13,002 nucleotides of DNA from CAZQCJ01 sp964591885 (GTDB taxonomy: Bacteria > Patescibacteriota > Microgenomatia > PFEM01 > JAPLYW01). A program made the translations under genes and the position numbers. The DNA lies in contig CAZQCJ010000055.1 of the NCBI GenBank assembly GCA_964591885.1, positions 1 to 13,002 of the forward strand, in the 5' to 3' direction. Below the pieces are notes generated by a model, which was given only the letters and a program-made list of their open reading frames with translations, ran no database searches and was not told the origin of the DNA. Shown one piece after another: positions 6,841-13,002 of the stretch (position 1 is its first letter; each line of letters opens with the position of its first letter).

Positions 6841-8175
6841 TTAAAGAAAAGGGTGAGGTATGTGATTTAAATCATCTTCTTTAGTTTCATCCTTAGTATA
6901 TCCTAAAATTTTAGGAACTTTATATAATCTTTCCCCACCAAGATATTTAAATTGTTCATTTAGATAAAGTGGTTGTAATTGAGGAATAATTACCTTAACC
7001 ACCTTAAAACCTATCTCATTTATTCTAGGAATGGTTATGTCTGTAAATACTACTTCTAAGTCATGATTATTAAGAATTTTTAAAACAGTATTAAAATTTT
7101 TTAAATCACTATCTGAAGACTGATCAAAAATTTTATTTATACTTTTGGCTGATTTATTCTCAAGTAGAAAATTTAAATGTTTAATCATTTTTTTATGAGA
7201 CCAAAAAAGAGCTCTATCCTCTAGTTTCGATAGATTAAAGTTTTTACCTTTTATTTTTTTTAAATTATTACTCAGCATTAAATCTCTTATCCACGGTCTC
7301 GCATGCTGTGCCTCCTCAATAGCACCAATAATACCATCCCTGTAATTTAAACTTGCTTTTAGACCTAAACAAACAGCAGGACCTTTTCCTGTGTTGTCTA
7401 TAATTACTGCTAGAAAAGAAGGAATTTTGATATCACTAGTGATATCAAAAATAAACAATTCAAGTTTATATCTTTTAAATAAATTAAGGATATAAGAAAA
7501 TTCTTTATTATTACTAAGATCTATTCTCTCCCTAGGAAGTTTATTAAGATAAGTAATCATAAAAGCATCTCTTTCTACTATTTCACATATTCCTTTATAA
7601 ATTGCTTCTTTCAAAGAACCCCCTGTAGCTGCTCCAGTGGTTATAGGAAAACGGATTATCTTTTCTTCATCACCACAAAATTGATAGGGAACATAAATAA
7701 GTTGAGCGGGAATAAAAAAAAACTTCCGTTGAATTATAGAATAAGCTTTTATCCAGTCAAATTTTGTATTTATATTAAAATTAAAAATATCAGGGAAATT
7801 TTTATCTAATAACTGTTTTTTAGAAAAATTTACAAAGGAGAATAAATTTAATGCTTTATTGCCTAAATCATAGGCTGAAGCTTTAATAAAATAATCTTTT
7901 TTAAAAATAGCTAAACAATATCTTTCAAACGCTTCTCCTAATGATTTAATTATTGCTTTTTCTTGACTAAATGAAGCGCCTCCAGCAAATCTATCTACAC
8001 TTTCTTTTGAATCTGAAAAATGACGAGTATCAAAAAGTTCTGCCGAATAATGAAAGAGCTTTGGTTCATCATTATATCTGGGGACTTCATATAATTTACG
8101 AATAATACTATCTTTTTTACCGACTAGCTTTACTGCCTTATTTATTCTTTTAAGTAACTCTAAATTTTTATCCAC
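6841..8175 (-). CDS. YcaO-domain cyclodehydratase (TOMM, SagD-like)
   Basis: YcaO enzymes use ATP to activate the peptide backbone so that Cys, Ser or Thr side chains cyclise to azolines. This 444-residue protein has the SagD-like N-terminus and RFAGGASFSQEKAIIKSLGEAFERY split over residues 62-86, including the ATP/Mg-binding GEAFERY (80-86). CEIVERDAF (197-205), EEAQHAR (287-293) and PQLQPLY (398-404) are further typical blocks. The C-terminus ends in HPFL after Pro440 (PHPFL), the proline-bearing tail expected of azoline-forming YcaOs. The start is GTG at 8175 with only AAAGAGA directly before it; no better in-frame start is seen. It begins 25 bases after the precursor stop and ends 5 bases before the dehydrogenase. 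The E1-like partner that normally presents the leader is neither fused here nor adjacent. A perfect 26-bp palindrome lies within codons 242-251. Confidence 0.93.
   Translation of the reverse strand: MDKNLELLKRINKAVKLVGKKDSIIRKLYEVPRYNDEPKLFHYSAELFDTRHFSDSKESVDRFAGGASFSQEKAIIKSLGEAFERYCLAIFKKDYFIKASAYDLGNKALNLFSFVNFSKKQLLDKNFPDIFNFNINTKFDWIKAYSIIQRKFFFIPAQLIYVPYQFCGDEEKIIRFPITTGAATGGSLKEAIYKGICEIVERDAFMITYLNKLPRERIDLSNNKEFSYILNLFKRYKLELFIFDITSDIKIPSFLAVIIDNTGKGPAVCLGLKASLNYRDGIIGAIEEAQHARPWIRDLMLSNNLKKIKGKNFNLSKLEDRALFWSHKKMIKHLNFLLENKSAKSINKIFDQSSDSDLKNFNTVLKILNNHDLEVVFTDITIPRINEIGFKVVKVIIPQLQPLYLNEQFKYLGGERLYKVPKILGYTKDETKEDDLNHIPHPFL
7425..7450. repeat. Perfect 26-bp palindrome inside the YcaO gene
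   Basis: TTTTGATATCACT is followed directly by its exact reverse complement AGTGATATCAAAA, with no spacer, centred between 7437 and 7438. The next bases outward do not pair. It falls in the codons for FDITSDIK. It could be a dimeric-protein binding site or the result of constraint from the repeated Asp-Ile codons; the sequence alone cannot decide. Confidence 0.95.
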
Positions 8176-8200
8176 TCTCTTTAAAATAAGAATTATGAAT

Positions 8201-8377
8201 TTACGCTGCTTTTTTTAAGTTTATTTTTAATTTTCCCGCTGATTCTATCCCACATTGCGTACACTGCACACACGAGCAACCCGTGCAACCACATCCCTTA
8301 CAAGACTGACATTTTGTTCCTGAGGAAGCTACCTCTTTGGGAGAATACTCCTTAAAATTCTCAATTTCTGGTTTCAT
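8201..8377 (-). CDS. Cys-rich TOMM-like RiPP precursor peptide, 58 residues
   Basis: This small gene is first in the RiPP operon. Residues 1-18 (MKPEIENFKEYSPKEVAS) form an acidic, Cys-free leader. The core, residues 19-43, has eight cysteines (23, 26, 29, 31, 34, 36, 39, 42) mixed with Gly, Ser, Thr and Gln, e.g. KCQSCKGCGCTGC then SCVQCTQCG. The spacing 2-2-1-2-1-2-2 is mirror-symmetric. A basic, Cys-free tail follows (IESAGKLKINLKKAA). Start choice is clear: ATG at 8377 has AAGGAGGT about 6 bases upstream, the best Shine-Dalgarno of the operon, and a consensus promoter lies just before it. A short peptide with a leader and a Cys/Ser/Thr/Gly core beside YcaO and SagB-like genes is the classic substrate of azole formation. 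A zinc-binding CxxC mini-protein is the alternative, less likely in this context. The mature structure and activity are unknown. Confidence 0.88.
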   Translation of the reverse strand: MKPEIENFKEYSPKEVASSGTKCQSCKGCGCTGCSCVQCTQCGIESAGKLKINLKKAA

Positions 8378-8383
8378 ATTTCA

Positions 8384-8390
8384 ACCTCCT
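8384..8390 (-). promoter_or_regulatory. Strong Shine-Dalgarno of the precursor gene
   Basis: AGGAGGT on the minus strand ends six bases before the ATG at 8377. It is a near-perfect anti-16S match. The following YcaO, dehydrogenase and peptidase genes lack such sites, so the precursor should be translated far more heavily than its modifying enzymes, as RiPP stoichiometry requires. Confidence 0.85.
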
Positions 8391-8408
8391 TTCCTTTAAA
8401 CTGTGGTT

Positions 8409-8437
8409 TTTATAGCACAAATTAATAAGGAAGTCAA
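8409..8437 (-). promoter_or_regulatory. Predicted promoter of the RiPP operon
   Basis: On the minus strand TTGACT (8437-8432) and TATAAA (8414-8409) are separated by 17 bases, matching the sigma70 consensus at 5/6 in each hexamer. The expected start near 8402 gives a leader of about 25 bases. The promoter lies in the short gap after topA, so the RiPP genes can be expressed separately from topA. No operator or convincing terminator is visible in this gap. Confidence 0.7.
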
Positions 8438-8458
8438 AAATTTTCAGCTTGGGGTAAA

Positions 8459-10450
8459 TTATTTAGGCTTCCGCCAGGAAGCCCAGTGGCACTTCGGATA
8501 ATTTGAACAGCCATAGAACTGTTTACCTTTTTTAGTCTTCTTAATTACAATTTCTCCGCCGCATTCAGGGCATTTTACCCCTTCCAACTTCTGAACAAAA
8601 GGGGCCGAATAATCACATTCAGGAAAACGAGAGCAGGACAAGAACTTACCAAAACGCCCCAAGCGAATTACTACTTGTCCTTGTCCACATTTCGGACAAG
8701 TTTCTCCGGTAGCCTCGGTTGGCACAGCCACTCTCTCGGCAACTTTGCCAACTGCAGAAAGTTTTTTCTCAAAAGGCTGGTAAAAATCATTAAGAACAAC
8801 CTTCCATTTTCTCTGCCCATTGGCAATATCATCCAATTCATCCTCCATTTTGGCAGTGAACTGATAAGCAAAAACATCAGGAAAATATTCAATCAAGAAA
8901 TCATTGACAGTTGTTCCTAAAGAGGTCGGCTTGAATTTACCTTCAAATTTCTCAACATACTGACGGTCCTGAATTGTGGAAACAATGGGGGCATAGGTTG
9001 AAGGACGGCCAATACCTCTTTCCTCCATGGCTTTGATTAAAGTCGCTTCGGTAAAACGAGATGGTGGTTGAGTAAATTTCTGTTCATCCTTTATTTTAAG
9101 TAAGTCTAAATCATCACCAATCTTAACTTTAGGTAAAAGACTCTCCTCTCCCTTAGTCTTACTTTGCTCATCACTTTTTTCATAAAGCTTTAGCCAGCCG
9201 GCAAACTTAATAACCCTCCCTTCGGCTAAAAGATTATAAATGTTTTTAAGGGAGGTCGCCTGAACATTAATTCTGGTTTGGTTCCAAATAGCGGCCGTCA
9301 TCTGACAGGCTAAAGTTCTTTGCCAAATCAAATGATAAAGACGTTCCTCATCTTTATTTATGTTCTTAATCGCTGCTGACTGGTGAGAAATATCGGTTGG
9401 CCGAATCGCTTCATGAGCCTCTTGGGCTACTTTAGATTTGGTTTTATAAAAATGGGGCTTTTCAGGAAGAAAATCAGAACCGTAATTCTTTTTAATATAG
9501 TTTCTAATGCTATTAATCGCCTCGCTAGCTAAAGTCAAAGAGTCGGTTCGATGATAAGTAATCAAACCTTTTTCATACAAACTTTGGGCAATTCTCATCG
9601 TTCTTTTACTGGAGAAACCTAAACGGGAAACCGCTCGTTGTTGAAGAGTTGAAGTGGTAAAAGGGGGAACTGGTGACTGGGAAATTTCTTTTTCTTCAAC
9701 ACTGGCAACTTCGTAATTGGCTTTTTGTAATTCTTCGACAATCTCTTTTACCTGAGTCTGATTCTCAATTTTAAGCGTTTTGCCGTTAAGTTTATTCAGC
9801 TTGGCTAAAAAAGTCGGCACCCCTTCTTTTAAGCCGCCGACATGCCGCCGCAAATCAGCCCAAATCTCCCAATATTCTTCGGGGATAAATTTTTCGATTT
9901 CCTTTTCCCGTTCAACAATTAAACGGACAGCCACCGATTGGACACGGCCAGCGGATAAACCCCGCCTAATTTTTCGCCAAAGCAAAGGGGAAAGCTTGTA
10001 ACCAACTAGACGGTCTAAAATCCGCCTGGCTTGCTGGGCTTCAACCAACTGCAAGTTAATTTCTCCAGGTTCGGCCAAAGCCTTTTCAATCGCTTTTTTG
10101 GTAATTTCATGAAAGGAAATACGAACCATATTTTTCTTTTTATCCTTGCCAATCAGAGAAGCGGCATGCCAGGCAATAGCTTCGCCTTCCCTGTCCGGGT
10201 CAGTAGCCAGAAAAATTTTGGTGGCTTTTTTAAGTTCTTGTTTTAATTTCTTGATAACTTCTTTTTTCTTTTCCAGCAAAACATAGTCCGGCAGAAAATC
10301 AAAAGTTTTACCTTTCTCAATCTTTATTCCCAGGCTTTTTGCCGGTAAATCACGAATATGACCCATGGTGGAAACGACCCGAAAATTTTTACCCAAAAAA
10401 TTACTGAGGGTTTTTGATTTTACAGGGCTCTCAACTATTACTAATTGCAT
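8459..10450 (-). CDS. topA: DNA topoisomerase I (type IA)
   Basis: This 663-residue enzyme relaxes negative supercoils by single-strand passage. The Toprim domain starts with MQLVIVESPVKSKT (Glu7 catalytic) and has the acidic triad ATDPDREGE (Asp84, Asp86, Glu88). The nucleophile is Tyr299 in GLITYHRTDS (295-304), with Arg301 beside it. QSVAVRLIVEREKEI and the EERGIGRPSTYA block are standard. Two C-terminal Topo_C zinc ribbons are present (C585, C588, C606, C612 and C627, C630, C648, C654), fewer than in some long TopA proteins. The ATG at 10450 has AGGAGG about 6 bases upstream; this site lies inside the 3' end of the homing-endonuclease gene, with which topA overlaps by 20 bases. The dprA-topA neighbourhood is widespread in bacteria. 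Confidence 0.97.
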   Translation of the reverse strand: MQLVIVESPVKSKTLSNFLGKNFRVVSTMGHIRDLPAKSLGIKIEKGKTFDFLPDYVLLEKKKEVIKKLKQELKKATKIFLATDPDREGEAIAWHAASLIGKDKKKNMVRISFHEITKKAIEKALAEPGEINLQLVEAQQARRILDRLVGYKLSPLLWRKIRRGLSAGRVQSVAVRLIVEREKEIEKFIPEEYWEIWADLRRHVGGLKEGVPTFLAKLNKLNGKTLKIENQTQVKEIVEELQKANYEVASVEEKEISQSPVPPFTTSTLQQRAVSRLGFSSKRTMRIAQSLYEKGLITYHRTDSLTLASEAINSIRNYIKKNYGSDFLPEKPHFYKTKSKVAQEAHEAIRPTDISHQSAAIKNINKDEERLYHLIWQRTLACQMTAAIWNQTRINVQATSLKNIYNLLAEGRVIKFAGWLKLYEKSDEQSKTKGEESLLPKVKIGDDLDLLKIKDEQKFTQPPSRFTEATLIKAMEERGIGRPSTYAPIVSTIQDRQYVEKFEGKFKPTSLGTTVNDFLIEYFPDVFAYQFTAKMEDELDDIANGQRKWKVVLNDFYQPFEKKLSAVGKVAERVAVPTEATGETCPKCGQGQVVIRLGRFGKFLSCSRFPECDYSAPFVQKLEGVKCPECGGEIVIKKTKKGKQFYGCSNYPKCHWASWRKPK

Positions 10451-11549
10451 TTCTCCTCCTTTGGTATTTAAATAATCCCAACCCCCAAGCTTTTTTTCGA
10501 ATGCTTTCCCATTTTCTCTGAGGTAGAAGATTTAATAACTCTTCTTTGGGTTTTAAAAGATAATAATGTTTAATAATTTTTAATTCTCTTTCGGTATAAT
10601 TTTTCTTATGTTTGATATCGATAATTAAACATTTTTTAACCAGGTTATATTTTCGATCTAAGAATAATTTCGAGTCTTTGTAAAGATAATCCAAGAGTGC
10701 TTGAGCACTATTACACCTATAAGCAATTTGGTATAAGTATTTTCCTTGTCCATTATTTGTCAATCTTAACATCTTTGAATAAATATCAAAACTTTTAAGA
10801 AAATTATCCCTTATAAATTTAATTATCTGCTCTCCTCCATAAATTGCCAAATTTGGATAACCAGATTTATCTATTTTTACACTACCATCACCATCAACAA
10901 ATCCTCGAATGAAATCTCTTATAAAAACTTTTGGTATTTTAGGAACATGTTCAGAGAGACTTTTCCGGTAGGTAACGCCTAAACTCTTTAAGTCATCAAC
11001 TATTATTTGGCTGGCAATTGATAAATGAAAGGCGTCAGCTGATCTAGAAATTTTATGTTTACTTTTCAGACTTCTTTTAATCTTTTCTAGAATATCAACA
11101 TCTTTAAAATAAACTCCAAATTTTAAACTATCACTGTGACCTTTTCTTTTTGGTTTAACGATACAGCCATCTGATAAAATAAAACCTAAAATGTAGGCCA
11201 TATTAGAAGACCATTTTTTAAAATAATTTTCATTCAAATCCAATGTTGGTTTGTTCAATTTTCGTCTAAAACCTAATCTTTCGCCTTTCGCCAAAATAGC
11301 TTTCCATGAACGTCGAGGCAAAAATCTTAGAAATTTCTTTTCCTCCGCTTCGTAAAAATATTCCCTTAAAATTTCAATCTCATCCAGTCTCCAAAGTTTT
11401 GGCGAATGAAGATTAAGACTTTTTGCTTTAACAATAAGTGTTCCTCTAGTCCTAGCCGGAAAGAATTTTACTAAATCTTTAGCCATAACTTTGGGATAAA
11501 GTTCTTTTAAAATTTCTATTTCTTTCTGTGGCCAAAATTTATATTGCAT
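10431..11549 (-). CDS. Free-standing LAGLIDADG homing endonuclease with SANT/Myb-like repeats
   Basis: This 372-residue protein has two LAGLIDADG helices: AYILGFILSDG (118-128, Asp127) and DFIRGFVDGDG (212-222, Asp221). The catalytic acidic residues are kept in both halves, as in a single-chain endonuclease. It carries three similar helical DNA-binding modules: residues about 6-47 (FWPQKEIEILKELYP...), 53-97 (WRLDEIEILREYF...) and 319-361 (TERELKIIKHYY...). Each ends in a K/R-rich helix and resembles a SANT/Myb-like unit. Such enzymes cut a long target and promote copying of their own gene. It sits between dprA and topA, 60 bases after dprA, outside any intron or intein that can be seen. It is AT-rich relative to dprA and topA, consistent with acquisition. 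Its last codons contain the topA Shine-Dalgarno. No Shine-Dalgarno precedes its own ATG. The exact target is unknown. Confidence 0.88.
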   Translation of the reverse strand: MQYKFWPQKEIEILKELYPKVMAKDLVKFFPARTRGTLIVKAKSLNLHSPKLWRLDEIEILREYFYEAEEKKFLRFLPRRSWKAILAKGERLGFRRKLNKPTLDLNENYFKKWSSNMAYILGFILSDGCIVKPKRKGHSDSLKFGVYFKDVDILEKIKRSLKSKHKISRSADAFHLSIASQIIVDDLKSLGVTYRKSLSEHVPKIPKVFIRDFIRGFVDGDGSVKIDKSGYPNLAIYGGEQIIKFIRDNFLKSFDIYSKMLRLTNNGQGKYLYQIAYRCNSAQALLDYLYKDSKLFLDRKYNLVKKCLIIDIKHKKNYTERELKIIKHYYLLKPKEELLNLLPQRKWESIRKKAWGLGLFKYQRRRNAISNS

Positions 11550-11609
11550 TATTAATTTTCTAGCGACTCAACAATAATCAGTTTCATTCTCTAATAATAC
11601 TATAATATC

Positions 11610-12302
11610 TTAAGAAAAATTCAATTCTTCTAAAATATCTTCAACTTTTTCCACGGCTTTAGCTCCTTGTTTAATCAAAAACAAAGGGGCTTGAGAACCG
11701 ATAGCATCAATCGCTCCAGGAACAGCAAAAACCTCCTTGCCTTGTTCAGCTGCCCAGCGGGCTGTAATCAAAGAGCCGGATTTAATCGCTCCTTCAATAA
11801 CCAAAGTTCCTAAAGAAAGACCGGCAATAATTCGATTGCGAGCCGGAAAGTTATTCGCAGCCGGTGGTTGATTTAGCGGAAATTCAGAAACAACTGCCCC
11901 ATGACCTTTAATAATTTTTTCAACCAGACTTTTGTTTTCCGGCGGATAAATATTTTCTAAACCAGACCCTAAAACAGCAATCGTCCGCCCTTTGGCTTCT
12001 AGGGTTGTTTGATGAGCAACCGTGTCAATTCCCCGTGCCAAACCAGAAACGATGGTAATTTTTTTCTTCACTAAGTCAGTTACCAATTTTTGGGTAATCC
12101 TCATTCCGTAGCTACTCATCCGACGACTACCGACAACAGCAATCGCTAGGCTATCTTGAGGCTTAATTTGGCCTTTCACAAATAAGGCAAGGGGCGGATT
12201 ATCTATCTTTTTTAGATTTTCTGGATAATTATTATCAGCGGGAACTTGGCACTCTATTCCCTTTTCACGTAGCCGAAGAAAAGGCGAAGAAGAATCACTC
12301 AT
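11610..12302 (-). CDS. dprA: DNA-processing protein DprA, core domain only
   Basis: DprA binds incoming single-stranded DNA during transformation and loads RecA. This 230-residue version is essentially the Rossmann core: VVGSRRMSSYG (56-66), IVSGLARGIDTVAHQ (84-98), FPARNRIIAGLS (152-163) and the SGSLITARWAAEQGKEVFAVPG block (175-196). A short lead-in with NYPENLKKIDNPPLALFVKG (25-44) is typical. The N-terminal SAM domain and C-terminal winged helix of longer homologues are absent, which is common in reduced genomes. The ATG at 12302 overlaps the stop of the upstream penicillin-binding protein gene by 8 bases (ATGAGTGA). Its natural neighbour topA is separated from it by the homing-endonuclease gene. 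Confidence 0.95.
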   Translation of the reverse strand: MSDSSSPFLRLREKGIECQVPADNNYPENLKKIDNPPLALFVKGQIKPQDSLAIAVVGSRRMSSYGMRITQKLVTDLVKKKITIVSGLARGIDTVAHQTTLEAKGRTIAVLGSGLENIYPPENKSLVEKIIKGHGAVVSEFPLNQPPAANNFPARNRIIAGLSLGTLVIEGAIKSGSLITARWAAEQGKEVFAVPGAIDAIGSQAPLFLIKQGAKAVEKVEDILEELNFS

Positions 12303-13002
12303 TATGAAAGAAGCCCTCCATTATTTTTCTGGCTATTGGCGCTGCTACTGATGACCCTTCTCCTCCTTTTTCCACTAAAACCGTAACGCTAATTTCTGCC
12401 TCCTCTAAAGGAGCAAAAGCTGTTAGCCAGGCATGAGTCCTTTCTTCTGGATCACCAAATTCGGCTGTTCCGGTTTTACAAGCCACTTGCGGTTGAAAAT
12501 CAAAAAAAGGAAAGGCTGTTCCTCCGGAAGAGCAAACCCCAACCATCCCTTCTTTTATCAAACTTATTGTTTCTTCTTTTAATTCTAGACTTTGACAAAT
12601 CTTTTCTTTGTTTTCTGTTGATTTTTTTTCTAATTGTGGTTGGCATAGATTTCCACCATTGGCAATAACATTGGTCATGAGATTTACCTGTAGAGGTGTA
12701 GTTAATAAGTCGCCCTGGCCAATTGAAAAATGATAGGTGTTGCCTAAAAACCATCGTTCTCCGCTTTTCTCTTTTAAATCAGGGCTAGGAACCAGCCCTT
12801 TGATTTCCCCTGGCAAATTGATTCCTGTTTTTTGCCCTAAACCAAAAGCTTCAGCCCAAGAAGCCAAACGAGTTGGGCCAATCCACTCACCGACTTTATA
12901 AAAGAAAGTGTCAGTTGACCTTTTAATGGCTTTGACAATATCAATTAAGCCTTCAGTCCGACCGTACTGGGTAAAATACCAGTTTTTATAAGAATAATCC
13001 CC
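12295..13002 (-). CDS. mrdA: Class B penicillin-binding protein (PBP2-like), 5' end outside window
   Basis: The visible 235 residues are the C-terminal part of a DD-transpeptidase that crosslinks peptidoglycan. The frame is open to the window edge, so the start and the catalytic SxxK are outside. The second active-site motif is STD (visible residues 29-31, in RSTDTFFYKVG), the SxD variant found in PBP2/MrdA rather than the SxN of FtsI. FSIGQGDLLTTPLQ (92-105) and KTGTAEF (176-182) follow in the expected order. The symbol mrdA rests on this SxD and the GIGQG-like block. FtsI is less likely. The tail overlaps dprA by 8 bases. A TTG at 12867 could be mistaken for a start, but coding similarity continues upstream of it. 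Confidence 0.9.
   Translation of the reverse strand, partial: GDYSYKNWYFTQYGRTEGLIDIVKAIKRSTDTFFYKVGEWIGPTRLASWAEAFGLGQKTGINLPGEIKGLVPSPDLKEKSGERWFLGNTYHFSIGQGDLLTTPLQVNLMTNVIANGGNLCQPQLEKKSTENKEKICQSLELKEETISLIKEGMVGVCSSGGTAFPFFDFQPQVACKTGTAEFGDPEERTHAWLTAFAPLEEAEISVTVLVEKGGEGSSVAAPIARKIMEGFFHNE

Noticed and set aside
8201..8377. Reading the Cys-rich peptide as a metallothionein or zinc-ribbon protein
   Set aside because: CxxC pairs fit metal binding, but the immediate downstream YcaO and SagB-like genes, the Cys-free leader and the strong separate expression signals favour a RiPP precursor. It is kept as the alternative.
8671..8920. Short open frames on either strand inside topA
   Set aside because: They lie entirely within the conserved topA coding sequence, show no family motifs and have no ribosome-binding sites; they are shadow frames.
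10431..11549. Endonuclease as an intein or intron-borne part of topA or dprA
   Set aside because: Both neighbouring genes are complete and uninterrupted, the endonuclease has its own start and stop, and its frame differs from topA; no splice-type flanks are seen.
11550..11609. Promoter for the homing-endonuclease gene
   Set aside because: AT-rich boxes such as TATTAT exist, but no -35 box at acceptable spacing could be found; transcription probably reads through from dprA.
12295..12867. Short penicillin-binding protein starting at TTG 12867
   Set aside because: The same frame stays open to the window edge and encodes the expected STDTFFY motif upstream, so this is a window-truncated longer protein.

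Overview
The window reads as chromosomal DNA of a streamlined, AT-rich bacterium using the standard code (TAA and TGA are both genuine stops). Every gene is on the minus strand, so transcription runs from position 13002 toward 1. The compact housekeeping proteins (160-residue EF-Ts, DprA reduced to its Rossmann core, prolyl-tRNA synthetase without the large editing insertion), tight spacing and composition suggest Patescibacteria (Candidate Phyla Radiation), possibly Microgenomates-like. That placement is inference; no rRNA is present.

Layout in transcription order: (1) 13002-8459, a cell-wall and DNA-maintenance block: 3' part of a class B penicillin-binding protein (PBP2-like), dprA, a free-standing LAGLIDADG homing-endonuclease gene wedged between dprA and topA, then topA. 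(2) 8437-4812, an azole/azoline-type RiPP (TOMM) operon: a well-formed promoter, a strong Shine-Dalgarno, an unannotated 58-residue Cys-rich precursor gene (8201-8377), a YcaO cyclodehydratase, a SagB-type FMN dehydrogenase and an M16 zinc peptidase. (3) 4765-4025, a NUDIX-fold protein. (4) 4014-1, a translation and proteolysis block: promoter and structured leader, rpsB, tsf, frr, rseP and the start of proS.

The RiPP operon is the main discovery candidate. Its genes have the order precursor, YcaO, SagB-like, M16, are nearly abutting or overlapping, and are visibly AT-richer than the flanks. By family knowledge, YcaO would cyclise Cys/Ser/Thr of the precursor to azolines, the SagB-like enzyme would oxidise these to azoles, and the M16 peptidase would remove the leader. 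The precursor core has eight cysteines in a mirror-symmetric pattern, C-x2-C-x2-C-x-C-x2-C-x-C-x2-C-x2-C. No E1-like/Ocin-ThiF partner, recognisable RRE protein, transporter or immunity gene is visible in the operon, so this is either a minimal TOMM system or one whose missing parts lie elsewhere.

Other notable points are a perfect 26-bp palindrome inside the YcaO gene, an rpsB leader with two mutually exclusive hairpins, and the homing-endonuclease 3' end that carries the topA ribosome-binding site. No tRNA, rRNA, CRISPR array or insertion sequence was found. No gene-free stretch exceeds 300 bases.
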